A stretch of DNA of 64,000 nt, from the NCBI RefSeq assembly GCF_029027965.1, contig NZ_CP119082.1, positions 1,778,001 through 1,842,000 on the forward strand, given 5' to 3'. The notes under the pieces are model-generated. The model saw nothing but the letters and a program-made list of their open reading frames with translations. It made no database searches and was not told the DNA's origin. The DNA is from Paracoccus sp. S3-43 (GTDB lineage: Bacteria > Pseudomonadota > Alphaproteobacteria > Rhodobacterales > Rhodobacteraceae). The translations under genes and the position numbers were made by a program. Shown here piece after piece: positions 8,287 through 15,808 of this stretch. Every line of letters starts with the position of its first letter. Position 1 is the first letter of the stretch.

Positions 8287-9086
8287 ACCAGCAGCAGCCC
8301 CATGAACGAGGTCACGCAGATGGCGATGGAGTTGCGCAGCAGCCGCCCCCGGAACAGCGCGGCAAGCGAGGCGCGGTCCTCGGGCAGGGATGGGGCCTCG
8401 GGCAGGGGCGCGGCCTCGGGCAGGGTCAGGCCATGGCGGGCGGCGATCGCCTCGGCCTCGGTCCGGCGGCCGGTGGCCAGCAGGAAGGATGGCGATTCGG
8501 GCAGGGTGCGATACATGATCGGCGCCAGGATGAAGCCGGGAATGGCGCCGATGACGAACATCGCGTGCCAGCCCAGCGTCGGAAGGACCAGCAGGCCCAG
8601 AAGCGCGGTCGCCACTGCGCCGACGTGATAGCCGGTCATCACCATGGTGGATGCCTTGCCGGCCCTGCCGCTGGAGAATTCCGTGACCATGGCGATGGCC
8701 GTGGGCAGGCAGCCGCCCAGCCCGAAGCCCGCCAGGAAGCGGAAGATGCCCAGCTGGACATGGTTCTGGGCAAAGGCGCAGGCCAGCGTCAGCGCCGAAA
8801 AGACCAGCACGGCGAAGATCATCACCTTGCGCCGTCCCAGCCAGTCGGTCGCGATGCCGATGGACAGCGCGCCCAGCGTCATGCCGACAAGGCTGATCGT
8901 GGATACGAAGGTCGCCTGCGCGGGCGTCATCCAGGGCATGTCGCCGCCGGTCAGGGTGGGGATCAGCGCGCCCAGCACGACAAGATCGAAGCCGTCCAGG
9001 ACGGTCGCGATCCAGCACAGGACCGCGACGGTCCGGGCGGCGCTGCTTTGAACAAAGGTGGTCGGCAAATGATGTCTTCTTCCCAT
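8164..9086 (-). pseudogene. AAHS-family aromatic acid:H+ symporter (PcaK-like), 3' truncated
   Basis: From the ATG at 9086 the protein reads as the first 307 residues of a major-facilitator aromatic-acid symporter: TVLDGFDLVVLGALIP in helix 1, the MFS loop motif DWLGRRK, and GRFLAGFGLGG-like residues in helix 4 (here FRFLAGFGLGGCLP). PcaK/BenK proteins are about 440-460 residues; homology stops at LLAAGR, 3 bases from where pcaG homology stops, so the last four or so helices are gone. The remaining frame continues antisense through pcaG without meaning. The protein would have imported protocatechuate or a related acid, and a PcaQ-like box lies about 140 bases upstream. It is almost certainly non-functional as assembled. 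Confidence 0.82.
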
Positions 9087-9224
9087 CAAAGGGACGGCGA
9101 CAGGCGTCCAACCCGTTGCGACGATCTGCGATCCGGCTTCATCCCCGGCGGCGATAGTACCGCCGCAGCCGCCGGCGAACAGAAGAAACACTTAGCCTAT
9201 GGCATGAAATCTTTCATCAATCCC

Positions 9225-9240
9225 ATATCCTCTGGGTTAT
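9225..9240. promoter_or_regulatory. Second PcaQ-type operator, upstream of the pcaK-like remnant
   Basis: ATATCC-TCTG-GGTTAT differs from the perfect dyad at 5593 by one base and keeps the 4-base spacer. It lies 139 bases upstream of the leftward symporter start, between it and the BKACE remnant, in a short AT-rich patch. This places the symporter in the PcaQ regulon by inference. Confidence 0.55.
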
Positions 9241-9244
9241 GAAT

Positions 9245-9622
9245 TCACGCCGCCTGCGGCATCCGCAGCCCCAGGATCCGGCGCGCCTGCCGCCATGTCG
9301 CGACCGGGCGGCCATGCCGCTCGGCGATCTCGACCGCGCGGCGGACCAGGCCCGCGTTCGAGGGCGCCAGCCGGTCGCGGTCCAGCCGCACGTTGTCCTC
9401 AAGCCCGGTACGGGCATGGCCGCCCGCGCCGATGGCCCAGTCGTTCAGCACGATCTGGTTCGGCCCGATCCCGGCCGCGCACCAGGGCGCATCCTCGCCG
9501 AACAGCCGCTTGACGGTATGGATGTAATAATCGAACACCTCGCGTTCGGCGGGCATGGCGTTCTTCACGCCCATCACGAACTGCACATAGGGCCGGTCCC
9601 TGATCTGCCCCGGATGCGGCCT
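9245..9622 (-). pseudogene. BKACE (beta-keto acid cleavage enzyme, DUF849) C-terminal remnant
   Basis: About 120 residues of the C-terminal third of a BKACE enzyme remain: VQFVMGVKNAMPA, WCAAGIGPNQ, GGHARTGLEDNVRLD and ATWRQARRILGL are all family hallmarks. Full enzymes are about 300 residues, and the zinc-binding N-terminal half is missing; reading upstream hits a stop at 9623-9625. BKACE enzymes condense a beta-keto acid with acetyl-CoA, and some act on beta-ketoadipate, which would suit this locus. The fragment has no start of its own (the best candidate is an internal GTG at 9586) and lacks catalytic residues, so it is dead. Confidence 0.8.
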
Positions 9623-9698
9623 TCACGGCCCGGCGGTATTACGCTTTAACACAAGCGGGACCGCCCGGCGGCCCGCATCTTCAAGGGGGGGAAACACC

Positions 9699-10517
9699 AT
9701 GCTTCAGATAACCCGCATCGTCGCCGCCGCGGCCCTGGCGCTTGCCGCCGTCGCCGGCACCCAGGCCGACGCCCGCTCGGTCGAAGAGGCCAAGGCATCC
9801 GGCACGATCCGCATCGGCATCCAGGGCGACAACTGCCCCTGGGGCTGCATCAACTCGTCCGGCCAGGCCGACGGCTACGACGCCGCGATGAGCCGCGCCT
9901 TCGCCCAATACCTGGGGGTCGAGGCCGAATTCGTGCCGCTGGCCGTCGCCAACCGCATCCCGGCGCTGACCACCGACAAGGTGGACGTCCTGTTCGCGAC
10001 CATGGGGATGAACCCGGAGCGGGCGAAATCCATCCAGTTCTCGGTCCCTTATGCCGCGAACCAGTTGTCGGTCGTTGGTCCGAAGGACGCCGATCTCTCG
10101 ACCCCGGAATCGCTGGCGAATGTCCGCATCGGCGTGCCGCGCTCGGCGGCCCAGGACACCGCGGTGACGGCCATCGCGCCGTCGGGCACCAACATCATGC
10201 GCTTTGACGACGACGCGGCGACCATCCAGGCGCTGATGTCGGGCCAGGTCGATGCGGTCGGCGGCAATCAGTTCTATATCAGCCGGATCGAGGAAGGCGC
10301 GCCGGGCAAATACGAAAACAAGATGCCGCTGACGGCGCTGTATAACGGCGTCGGCACCCGCTTGGGCGAGGCCGACTCGAACCAGACCGTCAACGCCTTC
10401 CTGACCGAATTCATGGCGACCGACGATTTCAAGGGCATCTACAACACCTGGATGCACATGGATCCGCCGCAACTGCCTGCGGAAATGGACGGCGTGCCCT
10501 TTGCCATCGCCCAGTAA
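9699..10517 (+). CDS. ABC transporter periplasmic substrate-binding protein (amino-acid/opine type)
   Basis: A 272-residue family 3 solute-binding protein. It has a signal peptide (residues 1-25, cut near TQADARS), then the lobe motifs ASGTIRIGIQGD, GYDAAMSRAFAQYLG, VANRIPALTTDKVDVLFATMGMNPERA and the hinge region. It has a strong purine-rich ribosome-binding site (AAGGGGGGG) and looks complete. The matching permeases and ATPase are not next to it, which is unusual and may reflect the deletions that mark this stretch. Substrate is unknown; the aroQ and pca neighbours make an aromatic or hydroaromatic acid possible. Confidence 0.82.
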   Translation: MLQITRIVAAAALALAAVAGTQADARSVEEAKASGTIRIGIQGDNCPWGCINSSGQADGYDAAMSRAFAQYLGVEAEFVPLAVANRIPALTTDKVDVLFATMGMNPERAKSIQFSVPYAANQLSVVGPKDADLSTPESLANVRIGVPRSAAQDTAVTAIAPSGTNIMRFDDDAATIQALMSGQVDAVGGNQFYISRIEEGAPGKYENKMPLTALYNGVGTRLGEADSNQTVNAFLTEFMATDDFKGIYNTWMHMDPPQLPAEMDGVPFAIAQ

Positions 10518-10550
10518 GCCCCGAGAATCCTACTGCCCGACAATCCCACG

Positions 10551-10573
10551 GCCCGGCGGTCCCGCCGCCGGGC
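10551..10573. terminator. Hairpin between the binding-protein gene and aroQ
   Basis: GCCCGGCGG and CCGCCGGGC (10551-10559 / 10565-10573) form a perfect 9-bp stem with a 5-base loop 34 bases after the binding-protein stop. No T tract follows, so it may be a partial terminator or mRNA-stabilising structure. Confidence 0.4.
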
Positions 10574-10613
10574 GCCCCCTGCCCCCAAAGGTCATGCCCC
10601 AAAGGTCTCGCTC

Positions 10614-11063
10614 ATGCCGAAGCTCGTCTATATCCTCAACGGTCCAAACCTGAACCTGCTGGGCAAGCGCCAGCCGCATATCTACGGGTCCGAGACCCTG
10701 GCCGACGTGGAACGCGACTGCGCGGCGCTGGCATCGGAACTGGGCGTCCAGACGCGCTTCCTGCAATCGAACACCGAAGGCCAGATCATCGACTGGATCC
10801 ATCAGGCGCGCGAGGACGCGGCGGGCATCGTCATCAACCCCGCCGCCTATACCCACACCTCAGTCGCGATCCTGGACGCGCTGAACGCCTTCGACGGCCC
10901 GGTGATCGAGGTCCATATCTCGAACGTCCACAAGCGCGAGGCGTTTCGCCACCATTCCTATGTCAGCCTGCGCGCCGATGGCGTGATCGCCGGATGCGGG
11001 ACCGAGGGCTATCGCCTGGCCCTGCGCCGCATCGTGACCCTGACCACCGGGGCGGATGCGTGA
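10614..11063 (+). CDS. aroQ: Type II 3-dehydroquinate dehydratase
   Basis: A 149-residue type II dehydroquinase that converts 3-dehydroquinate to 3-dehydroshikimate by trans-elimination. Visible active-site features are [11 protein letters not shown] (9-19), the catalytic Tyr24 in PHIYG, the [11 protein letters not shown] loop (75-85), His101 in EVHISN and the FRHHSY segment. Length is normal. Its place between pca genes and a quiC-like dehydratase points to the catabolic quinate/shikimate pathway, though a biosynthetic role cannot be excluded. The stop overlaps the start of the oxidoreductase remnant (TGATG). Confidence 0.93.
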   Translation: MPKLVYILNGPNLNLLGKRQPHIYGSETLADVERDCAALASELGVQTRFLQSNTEGQIIDWIHQAREDAAGIVINPAAYTHTSVAILDALNAFDGPVIEVHISNVHKREAFRHHSYVSLRADGVIAGCGTEGYRLALRRIVTLTTGADA

Positions 11064-11570
11064 TGCCGCGCATCGGCGTCATGGGCGCGGGCCTGATCGG
11101 CAGGCGCCACGCGATGCATGTCGCGGCCTCGTCCGACGCGGATCTGGCCTGCATCATCGACCCTTCGCCCGCAGGCCAGGCGGTGGCCGAGGAGTACGGC
11201 GCGCCCTGGGTCCGGTCGCTGGACGAGGCGATGGCAGGCCCGCGCCCGGACGGCGTGATCGTGGCGACGCCGAACCAGATGCACATGCGGAACGGCCTGG
11301 ACTGCATCGCAGCGGCCTGCCCGCGCTGATCGAAAAGCCGCTCTGCGACAGCGTGGACGATGCCGAACGGCTGGTCGCGGCGGCCGAGGCGGCGGGCGTC
11401 GCGCTGCTGACCGGCCACCATCGCCGCCACAACCCGCTGATGCAGAAGGCGCGCGAATTGATCCGCGACGGCAGCATCGGCACCCCGGTCGTCGCCAATG
11501 CGATGTTCTGGCTGTGCAAGCCCGATGACTATTTCGACCTGGCCTGGCGGCGCGAAAAGGGCGCGGGGCC
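11063..11570 (+). pseudogene. Gfo/Idh-family oxidoreductase, frameshifted and 3' truncated
   Basis: The first 88 residues are an NAD-binding Rossmann start (RIGVMGAGLIGRRHAMH, VIVATPNQMH). At about 11313 one base is missing from a G run: GCAGCGGCC should read GCAGCGGGCC, and the frame then stops at 11329. In the next frame the protein resumes with PALIEKPLCDSVDDAERLV and HHRRHNPLMQKAREL, including the conserved EKP. It breaks off after WRREKGAGP near 11567, exactly where the opposite-strand quiC remnant ends. About half of a 330-350-residue dehydrogenase remains. A shikimate/quinate or sugar-acid oxidation role fits the locus but is not provable from this. Confidence 0.8.
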
Positions 11571-12588
11571 GGTTCGTCGCTGCGAAAGGCCAGATGCTGG
11601 ACCGAGGCGCCGAAGGTATCCTCGATGAACCGCCCGGCCAGGGTGCGCCGCGATTCCGCGCCGTTCAGCGTGACCCGCAACGCCCCCGCGCGGATCGCCT
11701 GGCTGCGCACCAGCCCGTCGGGATCGGCAACGTCGACCATGGGCGATTTGTCCGCCGCGAAGATCGAGGTGTAGAACAGCGACCAGCTGAGCATCTCGTC
11801 ATAGGCCATGGTCTGCGCGATGTGATCGACCGCCATCAGCCCCGCGCCCCGGGGGCTTGGCTACTTCGACCGGTGCCGCCCCACCGGCGCGAACCCGGCC
11901 GAGGCAAGAAAGTCCTCCAACCCGCCCGCATCGCTGGGGGCCGTCGCGAATTCCACGAACTCGACCCCCTCGACCGCGACAGGGCCGGGAAAGGCGGGCA
12001 GGTCCACGGGCAGTTGCGGTTCCGCCCGGCGCACGGCGTCCATCAGATGCACCAGCGACCGGCGCCCGTCCTGGGCCACCAGCCGGGGCATCCCGCGCCG
12101 GAACTGGTCGTTGAAGATCTCCAGGCTGACGGGGCCGGTATAGCCCGCCGCCATCACGGCGCGCATGAAGCCTGTCACGTCCAGATCCCCCTCGCCCGGC
12201 ATGTTGCGGAAATGGCGCGACCGGTGCAGCAGGTCCATCTCGATCGCGGGGGCGTCGGCAAGCTGGACGAAGAAGATCCTGTCTCCGGGGATGCGGCGGA
12301 TCGTGTCGGGGTCGATGCGGCGGGCCAGCGTATGGAAGCTGTCCAGGATCAGGCCGATATTCGGATGATCCGCCCGGCGGACGATTTCCCAGGCGTCGCG
12401 GTGGTCGTTGACATGGCGGCCCCAGCACAGCGCCTCGTATCCCACGCGGATGCCGCGCTGGGCGGCGATGTCGCCCAGTTCCGCCAGATCGGCGGCGGCC
12501 CGGCTGATCCCGCCCATTGCCGCCGGATGGACCGACGAACAGAACAGAACTTGCCCGGCAGGGAAACGGTGGCGATGCGGGATTTCAT
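11571..12588 (-). pseudogene. 3-dehydroshikimate dehydratase (QuiC/QsuB type), three internal or terminal deletions
   Basis: The two-domain enzyme (TIM-barrel sugar-phosphate-isomerase-like domain plus C-terminal VOC/HPPD-like domain, over 600 aa) survives only as pieces. The start MKSRIATVSLPG (12588-12550) runs straight into VLFCSSVHPAAMGG in another frame, losing about 70 residues. The barrel then continues well (GYEALCWGRHVNDHRD, DRIFFVQLADAP, SRHFRNMPGEGD) to GRHRSK, where a stop appears at 11861. After a gap of about 100 residues, the VOC part VDHIAQTMAYDEMLSWSLFYTSIF resumes near 11850 and ends at LAFRSDE near 11572. The enzyme would make protocatechuate from 3-dehydroshikimate and so feed the pca genes; it cannot work in this state. 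Confidence 0.82.
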
Positions 12589-12675
12589 GGGGCAGGTCCA
12601 TCGGGCGCTTTCACCCATAATGCCTGCGTGGGGATAACTGGCAAGGACCGTTCCAGCCATGGGGATAACACGATG

Positions 12676-13788
12676 TTAATCGAAGCCCGGCAAGGACAGT
12701 TGCGCGGCCTGCCCCTCATCCTCCTCCAGCGAGGAGAGGGTGACGCCCAGCAGGCGGATGCCCTTGGCCGTCGGGAACAGCGGCTGCAACAGGCCCACCG
12801 CGATGGTTTCCAGATCCCCGGCGCCGTGGACCGGGCCGGTCAAGGTCCGGCTGCGGGTGATCTGCTGGAAATCGGCGTATTTCACCTTCAGCGTCACCGT
12901 CCGCCCGGTCAGCCGCTTGGTGTCGCAGGCCCGCCAGACCTTCTGCGCCAGGGGCGCGATCTCTTGCCGGGCCAGGTCGAAGTCGAAGATGTCGGCGGAA
13001 AAGGTGTCCTCGGATCCCACGGACTTGCGGATCCGGTGCGGCTCGACCGGGCGATGGTCGATCCCGCGAGAGATGCGCCAATACCAGTCCCCCGCCTTGC
13101 CGAAATGCTGGCGCAGGAATTCGGGCGAACGGGCGCGCAGGTCGGCGCCGGTGACGATGCCCAGCCGTTCCATCCTGGCCGCCGTGGCCGGGCCGATGCC
13201 GTGGAATGTCTTGACCGGCAGTTCGGCCACGAAGGCCGGTCCCCGCGCCGGGGTGATGACCGCCTGCCCGTTCGGCTTGTTCAGGTCGCTGGCCAGTTTC
13301 GCCAGGAACTTGTTGTAGGAGATCCCGGCCGACGCGTTCAGTCCCGTCACCTGCCGGATCCGGTCGCGGATCATCAGCGCAATGGTTGTGGCGACGGGGA
13401 TGGCCTGCTTGTTTTCGGTCACGTCCAGATAGGCCTCGTCCAGGGACAGCGGCTCGATCAGGTCGGTATGTTCGGCAAAGACCTCTCGGATCTGCTGGGA
13501 CACGGCGCGATAGACCTCGAAGCGCGGCTTCACGAAGATCAGATCCGGGCAGCGGCGTTTCGCGGTCACCGACGGCATGGCCGAGCGCACGCCGAACACC
13601 CGCGCCTCATAGCTGGCGGCGGCCACCACGCCGCGCGCGGCCGAACCGCCGACGGCCACGGGCTTGCCGCGCAGGTCGGGGTTGTCGCGCTGTTCCACCG
13701 AGGCATAGAAGGCGTCCATGTCGACATGGATGATCTTGCGGATCACCGCCTCGGCCATCGGTCCGGCAGGATCGTCGGGTTGCGGCAT
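12676..13788 (-). CDS. dinB: DNA polymerase IV (Y-family)
   Basis: A complete Y-family translesion polymerase of 370 residues. Catalytic acidic residues are in HVDMDAFYASVEQ and SLDEAYLD; the palm/fingers motif YEARVFGVRSAMP, the helix-hairpin-helix GIGPATAARMERLGI and the little-finger domain all follow. The extreme C-terminus QLSLPGF matches a beta-clamp-binding motif. An alternative ATG at 13758 (MAEAVIRK) would trim ten residues and begins nearer the family's usual start. It sits alone, its 3' end about 90 bases from the quiC remnant. No clear LexA box was found in the 190 bases before it, a region shared with the divergent pseudoazurin gene. Confidence 0.93.
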   Translation of the reverse strand: MPQPDDPAGPMAEAVIRKIIHVDMDAFYASVEQRDNPDLRGKPVAVGGSAARGVVAAASYEARVFGVRSAMPSVTAKRRCPDLIFVKPRFEVYRAVSQQIREVFAEHTDLIEPLSLDEAYLDVTENKQAIPVATTIALMIRDRIRQVTGLNASAGISYNKFLAKLASDLNKPNGQAVITPARGPAFVAELPVKTFHGIGPATAARMERLGIVTGADLRARSPEFLRQHFGKAGDWYWRISRGIDHRPVEPHRIRKSVGSEDTFSADIFDFDLARQEIAPLAQKVWRACDTKRLTGRTVTLKVKYADFQQITRSRTLTGPVHGAGDLETIAVGLLQPLFPTAKGIRLLGVTLSSLEEDEGQAAQLSLPGFD

Positions 13789-13888
13789 CTGGTTCGGTCC
13801 CTGACTTGCCCCGCCAGTCTAATCGACCGCGCAGCGGAAACAAACACGGAACGGAATATTCCGCCGCCCGCCGGTTTTCGCACCCAGT

Positions 13889-13902
13889 TTGCGCTCGGTC
13901 AA
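13889..13902. promoter_or_regulatory. Weak FNR/NNR-like box upstream of the pseudoazurin gene
   Basis: TTGCG-CTCG-GTCAA has the 14-base geometry of FNR-family sites (TTGAY-N4-RTCAA). The right half is perfect and the left half matches 3 of 5. It is 77 bases before the pseudoazurin start, where anaerobic control would be expected. Confidence 0.3.
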
Positions 13903-13978
13903 AGTGCGGGACGGCGCAAGGGCCTAATCCGGCCCTCGAACGGACCGTTCCTGGTCCGCGACTTCAGGAGAAAGACTG

Positions 13979-14428
13979 ATGAAACGCGCCCTCTTCCTTG
14001 CCGTCCCGACCCCCGCCCTGGTCCTCGCCCTGGCCCTGTCCGGCACAGCCTTCGCCGCCGAGCACGAGGTCCACATGCTCAACAAGGGCGAGGCCGGGAT
14101 GATGGTGTTCGAACCCGCCTTCGTGAAGGCCGAGCCCGGCGACGTGATCCACTTCGTCCCCACCGACAAGAGCCACAATGTCGAGGCGATCAAGGAGATC
14201 CTGCCCGCGGGCGTCGAGCCGTTCAAAAGCAAGATCAACGAGGAATATTCGCTGACCGTGACGGAACCCGGCCTTTACGGTGTCAAATGCACGCCGCATT
14301 TCGCGATGGGCATGGTGGGGCTGATCCAGGTGGGCGACGCGCCCGCGAATCTGGACGCCGCCAAGACCGCGAAGATGTCGAAGAAGGCGCGCGAGCGCAT
14401 GGACGCGGAAATCGCCCAGGTCCAGTGA
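13979..14428 (+). CDS. Pseudoazurin (type 1 blue copper protein)
   Basis: A 149-residue periplasmic cupredoxin. Residues 1-27 are a signal peptide (cut near AFA-AEHE). The type 1 copper ligands are His66 (KSHNVE), Cys104, His107 and Met112 ([11 protein letters not shown]), with exactly the spacing of the mature-protein ligands His40, Cys78, His81 and Met86 of known pseudoazurins. In Paracoccus pantotrophus the protein carries electrons from the bc1 complex to nitrite and nitrous oxide reductases and cytochrome c peroxidase. It stands alone with an AGGAGAAAG ribosome-binding site. The lysine-rich tail ([16 protein letters not shown]) is normal for the family. Confidence 0.94.
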   Translation: MKRALFLAVPTPALVLALALSGTAFAAEHEVHMLNKGEAGMMVFEPAFVKAEPGDVIHFVPTDKSHNVEAIKEILPAGVEPFKSKINEEYSLTVTEPGLYGVKCTPHFAMGMVGLIQVGDAPANLDAAKTAKMSKKARERMDAEIAQVQ

Positions 14429-14534
14429 CCCCATCATCCGGCGGGGCCGCCCAGGGCTGCCCCGGCACGGGGCGGGACCGGAACTTCCCGCCTCGCGCGC
14501 CGTTTTCCCACGGGATTCAGAAACGGGTAAGGAC

Positions 14535-15170
14535 ATGCTTCCGCAGAATGCCGGGGCCCATGGGGCGAAGGACGGCCTGACCTATGGTCCGCCGGGCGAC
14601 CGCGCGGTGCATCTGTGCATCGACATGCAGCGGCTGTTCGACAAGGGTTCGGAATGGGAGGTGGACTGGCTGCGTCGGGTGCTGCCGAATGTCTGCGGTC
14701 TGGTCGAGACCCTTCCCGACCGCACCATCTTCACCCGCTTCATCCCGCCCGAGACGCTGGACAACGCGCCCGGCACCTGGCGGCGCTATTACGAGAAATG
14801 GCCGCAGATGCTGCGGCGCAATCTGGATCCCAACCGGCTGCGCCTGCTGCCGGAACTGGAGATCCATCTGCCGCGCGCGCAGGTCTTCGACAAGCCGGTC
14901 TATTCGCCCTGGATGGACGGCCGGCTGCACCCCCTGCTGCAACAGGACGGGATCGACACGCTGATCCTGACCGGAGGAGAGACCGATATCTGCCTTCTGG
15001 CGGCGGTCATCGGCGCGGTCGATCTGGGATACCGGGTCATCCTGGTGTCGGATGCCGTCTGCTCATCGACGGACGACACCCATGACGCGGCGATGGAGAT
15101 GTATGCCAAGCGCTTCGGTCAGCAGATCGAGATGGTGGACACCGCCCCGCTGATCGCCGCGCTGGTTTAG
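14535..15170 (+). CDS. Isochorismatase-like cysteine hydrolase
   Basis: A 211-residue member of the isochorismatase/nicotinamidase-like family. The catalytic triad is visible as Asp30 (LCIDMQRLF), Lys120 (FDKPVYS) and Cys153 (GGETDICLL), with the usual cis-peptide-type segment before the cysteine. Substrates in this family include isochorismate, nicotinamide, ureidoacrylate and N-carbamoyl compounds; nothing here chooses between them. AAGGA precedes the ATG. Its 3' end overlaps by 4 bases the leftward small gene that follows. Confidence 0.85.
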   Translation: MLPQNAGAHGAKDGLTYGPPGDRAVHLCIDMQRLFDKGSEWEVDWLRRVLPNVCGLVETLPDRTIFTRFIPPETLDNAPGTWRRYYEKWPQMLRRNLDPNRLRLLPELEIHLPRAQVFDKPVYSPWMDGRLHPLLQQDGIDTLILTGGETDICLLAAVIGAVDLGYRVILVSDAVCSSTDDTHDAAMEMYAKRFGQQIEMVDTAPLIAALV

Positions 15171-15412
15171 TCTTTGCCGTAATCTTCCCGGCGGCAGTCC
15201 AGCCGTTCGGCGATCCGGCGGAAGGTCTCGGCAATGGCGAGTTCGGTTTCCAGCCCCTCGACCATGACGGCGCCGGGGTCTTCTTGGCCGTCATGCAGAA
15301 CCTGCCGCTCGGCCAGCCAGTCGCACAGCATCCGGCGCGCCTCCGGGGTCAGCAGGTCCGGCAGCGCGTCGATCAGCTTGGCATGGGCGATCGCCTGGAC
15401 GTCAGGTGCCAT
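15167..15412 (-). CDS. Small acidic helical protein of unknown function
   Basis: An 81-residue predicted cytoplasmic protein with three helices (VQAIAHAKLIDALPDLL, EARRMLCDWLAERQVL, ELAIAETFRRIAERL) and an acidic, polar end. I do not recognise a family. It starts 7 bases before the end of the upstream 70-residue membrane-protein gene on the minus strand, so the two form an operon behind the EcfG-type promoter at 15685-15660. The start was set at the ATG at 15412; a frame open further upstream only covers the neighbour in another frame. Confidence 0.6.
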   Translation of the reverse strand: MAPDVQAIAHAKLIDALPDLLTPEARRMLCDWLAERQVLHDGQEDPGAVMVEGLETELAIAETFRRIAERLDCRREDYGKD

Positions 15413-15419
15413 GGCGGCC

Positions 15420-15632
15420 TCAATAGGTGCCGGGGGGATCGCTGGCGGGGAAGGATTCGTCCGCCGCCTCGTCCACCAGATCCCAGTCGCGGGGCGGGGC
15501 CGACATCTCGCGGCGTCCCGCCGGTCGGACATAGCGCGGATCGGGAGAATTGGACCCGCCCATCGCCTTGGCGATCAGCCCGCCTACCAGCAAGAACCCT
15601 CCCGCCGCTATCAGAATGTCGCAACTGCGCAT
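15420..15632 (-). CDS. Small single-span protein with SFPASDPP tail
   Basis: A 70-residue protein with one membrane segment (residues 6-26, ILIAAGGFLLVGGLIAKAMGG), a basic proline-rich linker and an acidic tail DWDLVDEAADESFPASDPPGT. The tail resembles the short SFPASDPP motif seen at the end of many small uncharacterised bacterial stress-associated proteins. Basic residues after the helix suggest the tail is cytoplasmic. It is the first gene of a two-gene operon directly behind a perfect GGAAC-N17-CGTT element, so induction by the general stress sigma factor is likely. Function unknown. Confidence 0.7.
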   Translation of the reverse strand: MRSCDILIAAGGFLLVGGLIAKAMGGSNSPDPRYVRPAGRREMSAPPRDWDLVDEAADESFPASDPPGTY

Positions 15633-15659
15633 GTCATCGCTCCTGTTGTTCGAGGATCA

Positions 15660-15685
15660 AACGACCGCGCGGCGGCAGTTGTTCC
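15660..15685 (-). promoter_or_regulatory. EcfG (general stress) promoter of the small-protein operon
   Basis: Read leftward, GGAAC (15685-15681), a 17-base spacer and CGTT (15663-15660) match the alphaproteobacterial EcfG consensus GGAAC-N16/17-CGTT at every position. The start codon of the first gene is 28 bases downstream, allowing a short leader with an AGGAGCG ribosome-binding site. Confidence 0.7.
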
Positions 15686-15808
15686 CATGGGGCACGGCGG
15701 GTTTTTCAACTGATATACAGCAAGATGGAAACCCTTGGTCGGCTGGGCGGTTCTACCGGGGCAGGCTGTCCGCAAGGGGCGCCACGTTTTCATCGGAAAG
15801 GCCGCAAG

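Noticed and set aside
8010..9191. A 393-residue transporter taken at face value
   Set aside because: The first 35 residues lie before the family start and the last 50-80 are antisense pcaG; only about 307 residues are real.
11861..12601. The open frame read as a complete sugar-phosphate isomerase
   Set aside because: Its N-terminus is out-of-frame sequence and it ends at a deletion joint; it is the middle piece of the two-domain quiC-like gene.
13852..13863. Palindrome CGGAATATTCCG as an operator
   Set aside because: A single short palindrome with no matching known regulator and no second copy.
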